A DNA stretch of 64,000 nucleotides from Hydrogenophilales bacterium 28-61-23 (GTDB lineage: Bacteria > Pseudomonadota > Gammaproteobacteria > Burkholderiales > Thiobacillaceae), in NCBI GenBank assembly GCA_002281555.1, contig NCGJ01000001.1, positions 124,001 to 188,000 of the forward strand, in the 5' to 3' direction. This document shows, piece by piece, positions 63,610 through 64,000 of the stretch. Made by a program: the position numbers and the translations under genes. The notes under the pieces are model-generated. The model was not told where the DNA came from. It ran no database searches and saw only the letters and a program-made list of their open reading frames with translations. Within the stretch, counting starts at the first letter, position 1. Each line of letters opens with the position of its first letter.

Positions 63610-63618
63610 GAGCGCGCC

Positions 63619-64000
63619 ATGCTGCCCCGTTTTTTCATCGACCGGCCCATCTTCGCCTGGGTCATCGCGCTCGCAATTCTGCTCGCCGGCGTACTGGCGC
63701 TGCCCAAGTTGCCGATTGCCCAATATCCGGACGTCGCGCCGCCGGCGCTGGCCATCACCGCCGTCTACCCCGGCGCCAGCGCTCAGGTGGTGGAAGATTC
63801 GGTCACCACGCTGATCGAACAGGAAATGAACGGTCTGGAGCATCTGCTCTATCTGGAATCGAACAGCGATGCCTCCGGCGTGCTGACGCTGACGCTGACC
63901 TTCGCGTCCGGCACCAATCTGGATATCGCCTCGGTCGAGGCGCAGAACCGCATCAAGCGGGTTGAAGCGCGGCTGCCGGAAGAAGTGCGCCGCCAGGGCA
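63619..64000 (+). CDS. acrB: RND efflux pump inner-membrane subunit (AcrB/MexB type), 5' part
   Basis: Only the first 127 codons are in the window. MLPRFFIDRPIFAWVIALAI is the typical HAE1-type RND N-terminus with the first membrane helix. It is followed by YPDVAPPALAITAVYPGASA and EQEMNGLEHLLYLESNSD of the first pore subdomain. These pumps are trimeric drug/proton antiporters. AGGAG precedes the ATG. The gene continues past position 64000. Confidence 0.95.
   Translation, partial: MLPRFFIDRPIFAWVIALAILLAGVLALPKLPIAQYPDVAPPALAITAVYPGASAQVVEDSVTTLIEQEMNGLEHLLYLESNSDASGVLTLTLTFASGTNLDIASVEAQNRIKRVEARLPEEVRRQG

Overview
The window is about 62 % GC and reads as chromosome of a betaproteobacterium, perhaps Rhodocyclales-like. 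That placement is an inference from the gene set: a TRAP-type C4-dicarboxylate transporter joined to succinate dehydrogenase, a dihydrolipoamide dehydrogenase with its own lipoyl domain, an exosortase-associated acyltransferase and an AcrAB-type pump. No rRNA, tRNA, CRISPR array, intact prophage or intact insertion sequence was seen.

Layout. 1-4.7 kb (minus): dctP-dctQ-dctM-sdhC-sdhD-sdhA, cut at the left edge inside sdhA, with a sigma-54-like promoter before dctP. 4.9-11.3 kb (plus): a cold-shock/excalibur membrane protein, a DUF2339 membrane protein, a ChaA-type antiporter, a TRIC-type channel, a chemoreceptor behind a very good sigma-28 promoter, and a small secreted protein. 11.4-17.7 kb: a stand-alone SucB without the E3-binding domain, divergent mfd, then a SpoU-type RNA methyltransferase and a GYF/pentapeptide-repeat protein. 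17.8-17.9 kb holds a candidate small RNA with an anti-Shine-Dalgarno tract. 18-23.7 kb (plus): exosortase-associated acyltransferase, EF-G-like GTPase, nikR, pyrD, ald.

23.9-27.3 kb is the one clearly accessory patch: a hipBA toxin-antitoxin pair with a palindromic operator, then a decayed HEPN (ApeA-like) gene carrying one frameshift and one nonsense codon. 27.3-37 kb: kdpDE without kdpFABC, an alpha/beta hydrolase plus M14 carboxypeptidase pair, a hybrid histidine kinase, serS. 37-46.5 kb: gyrA, an MtaD-like deaminase, a RluE-like pseudouridine synthase, icd, a cold-shock protein, clpS-clpA. 46.6-52.4 kb (minus): the aceE-aceF-lpdA pyruvate dehydrogenase operon. 52.7-64 kb: a leucyl aminopeptidase, a GT-C/TPR membrane protein, a DUF3617 protein, a secreted trypsin-like protease, a zinc-binding-domain/GGDEF protein with a degenerate active site, aroC, a DUF465 protein, an MFS transporter, and acrR divergent from acrA-acrB (acrB cut by the right edge).

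How the genes fit together. Central carbon metabolism dominates: C4-dicarboxylate uptake and oxidation (dct-sdh), pyruvate entry (aceEF-lpdA), and TCA steps (icd, sucB). Motility and signalling genes are present (chemoreceptor, CZB-GGDEF, hybrid kinase). At least two families of short palindromic repeats sit in intergenic gaps, mainly at 3' ends of genes. The most unusual items are the small RNA candidate at 17792-17903, the decayed HEPN gene, the mitochondrial-like SucB and the inactive-looking zinc/GGDEF protein.
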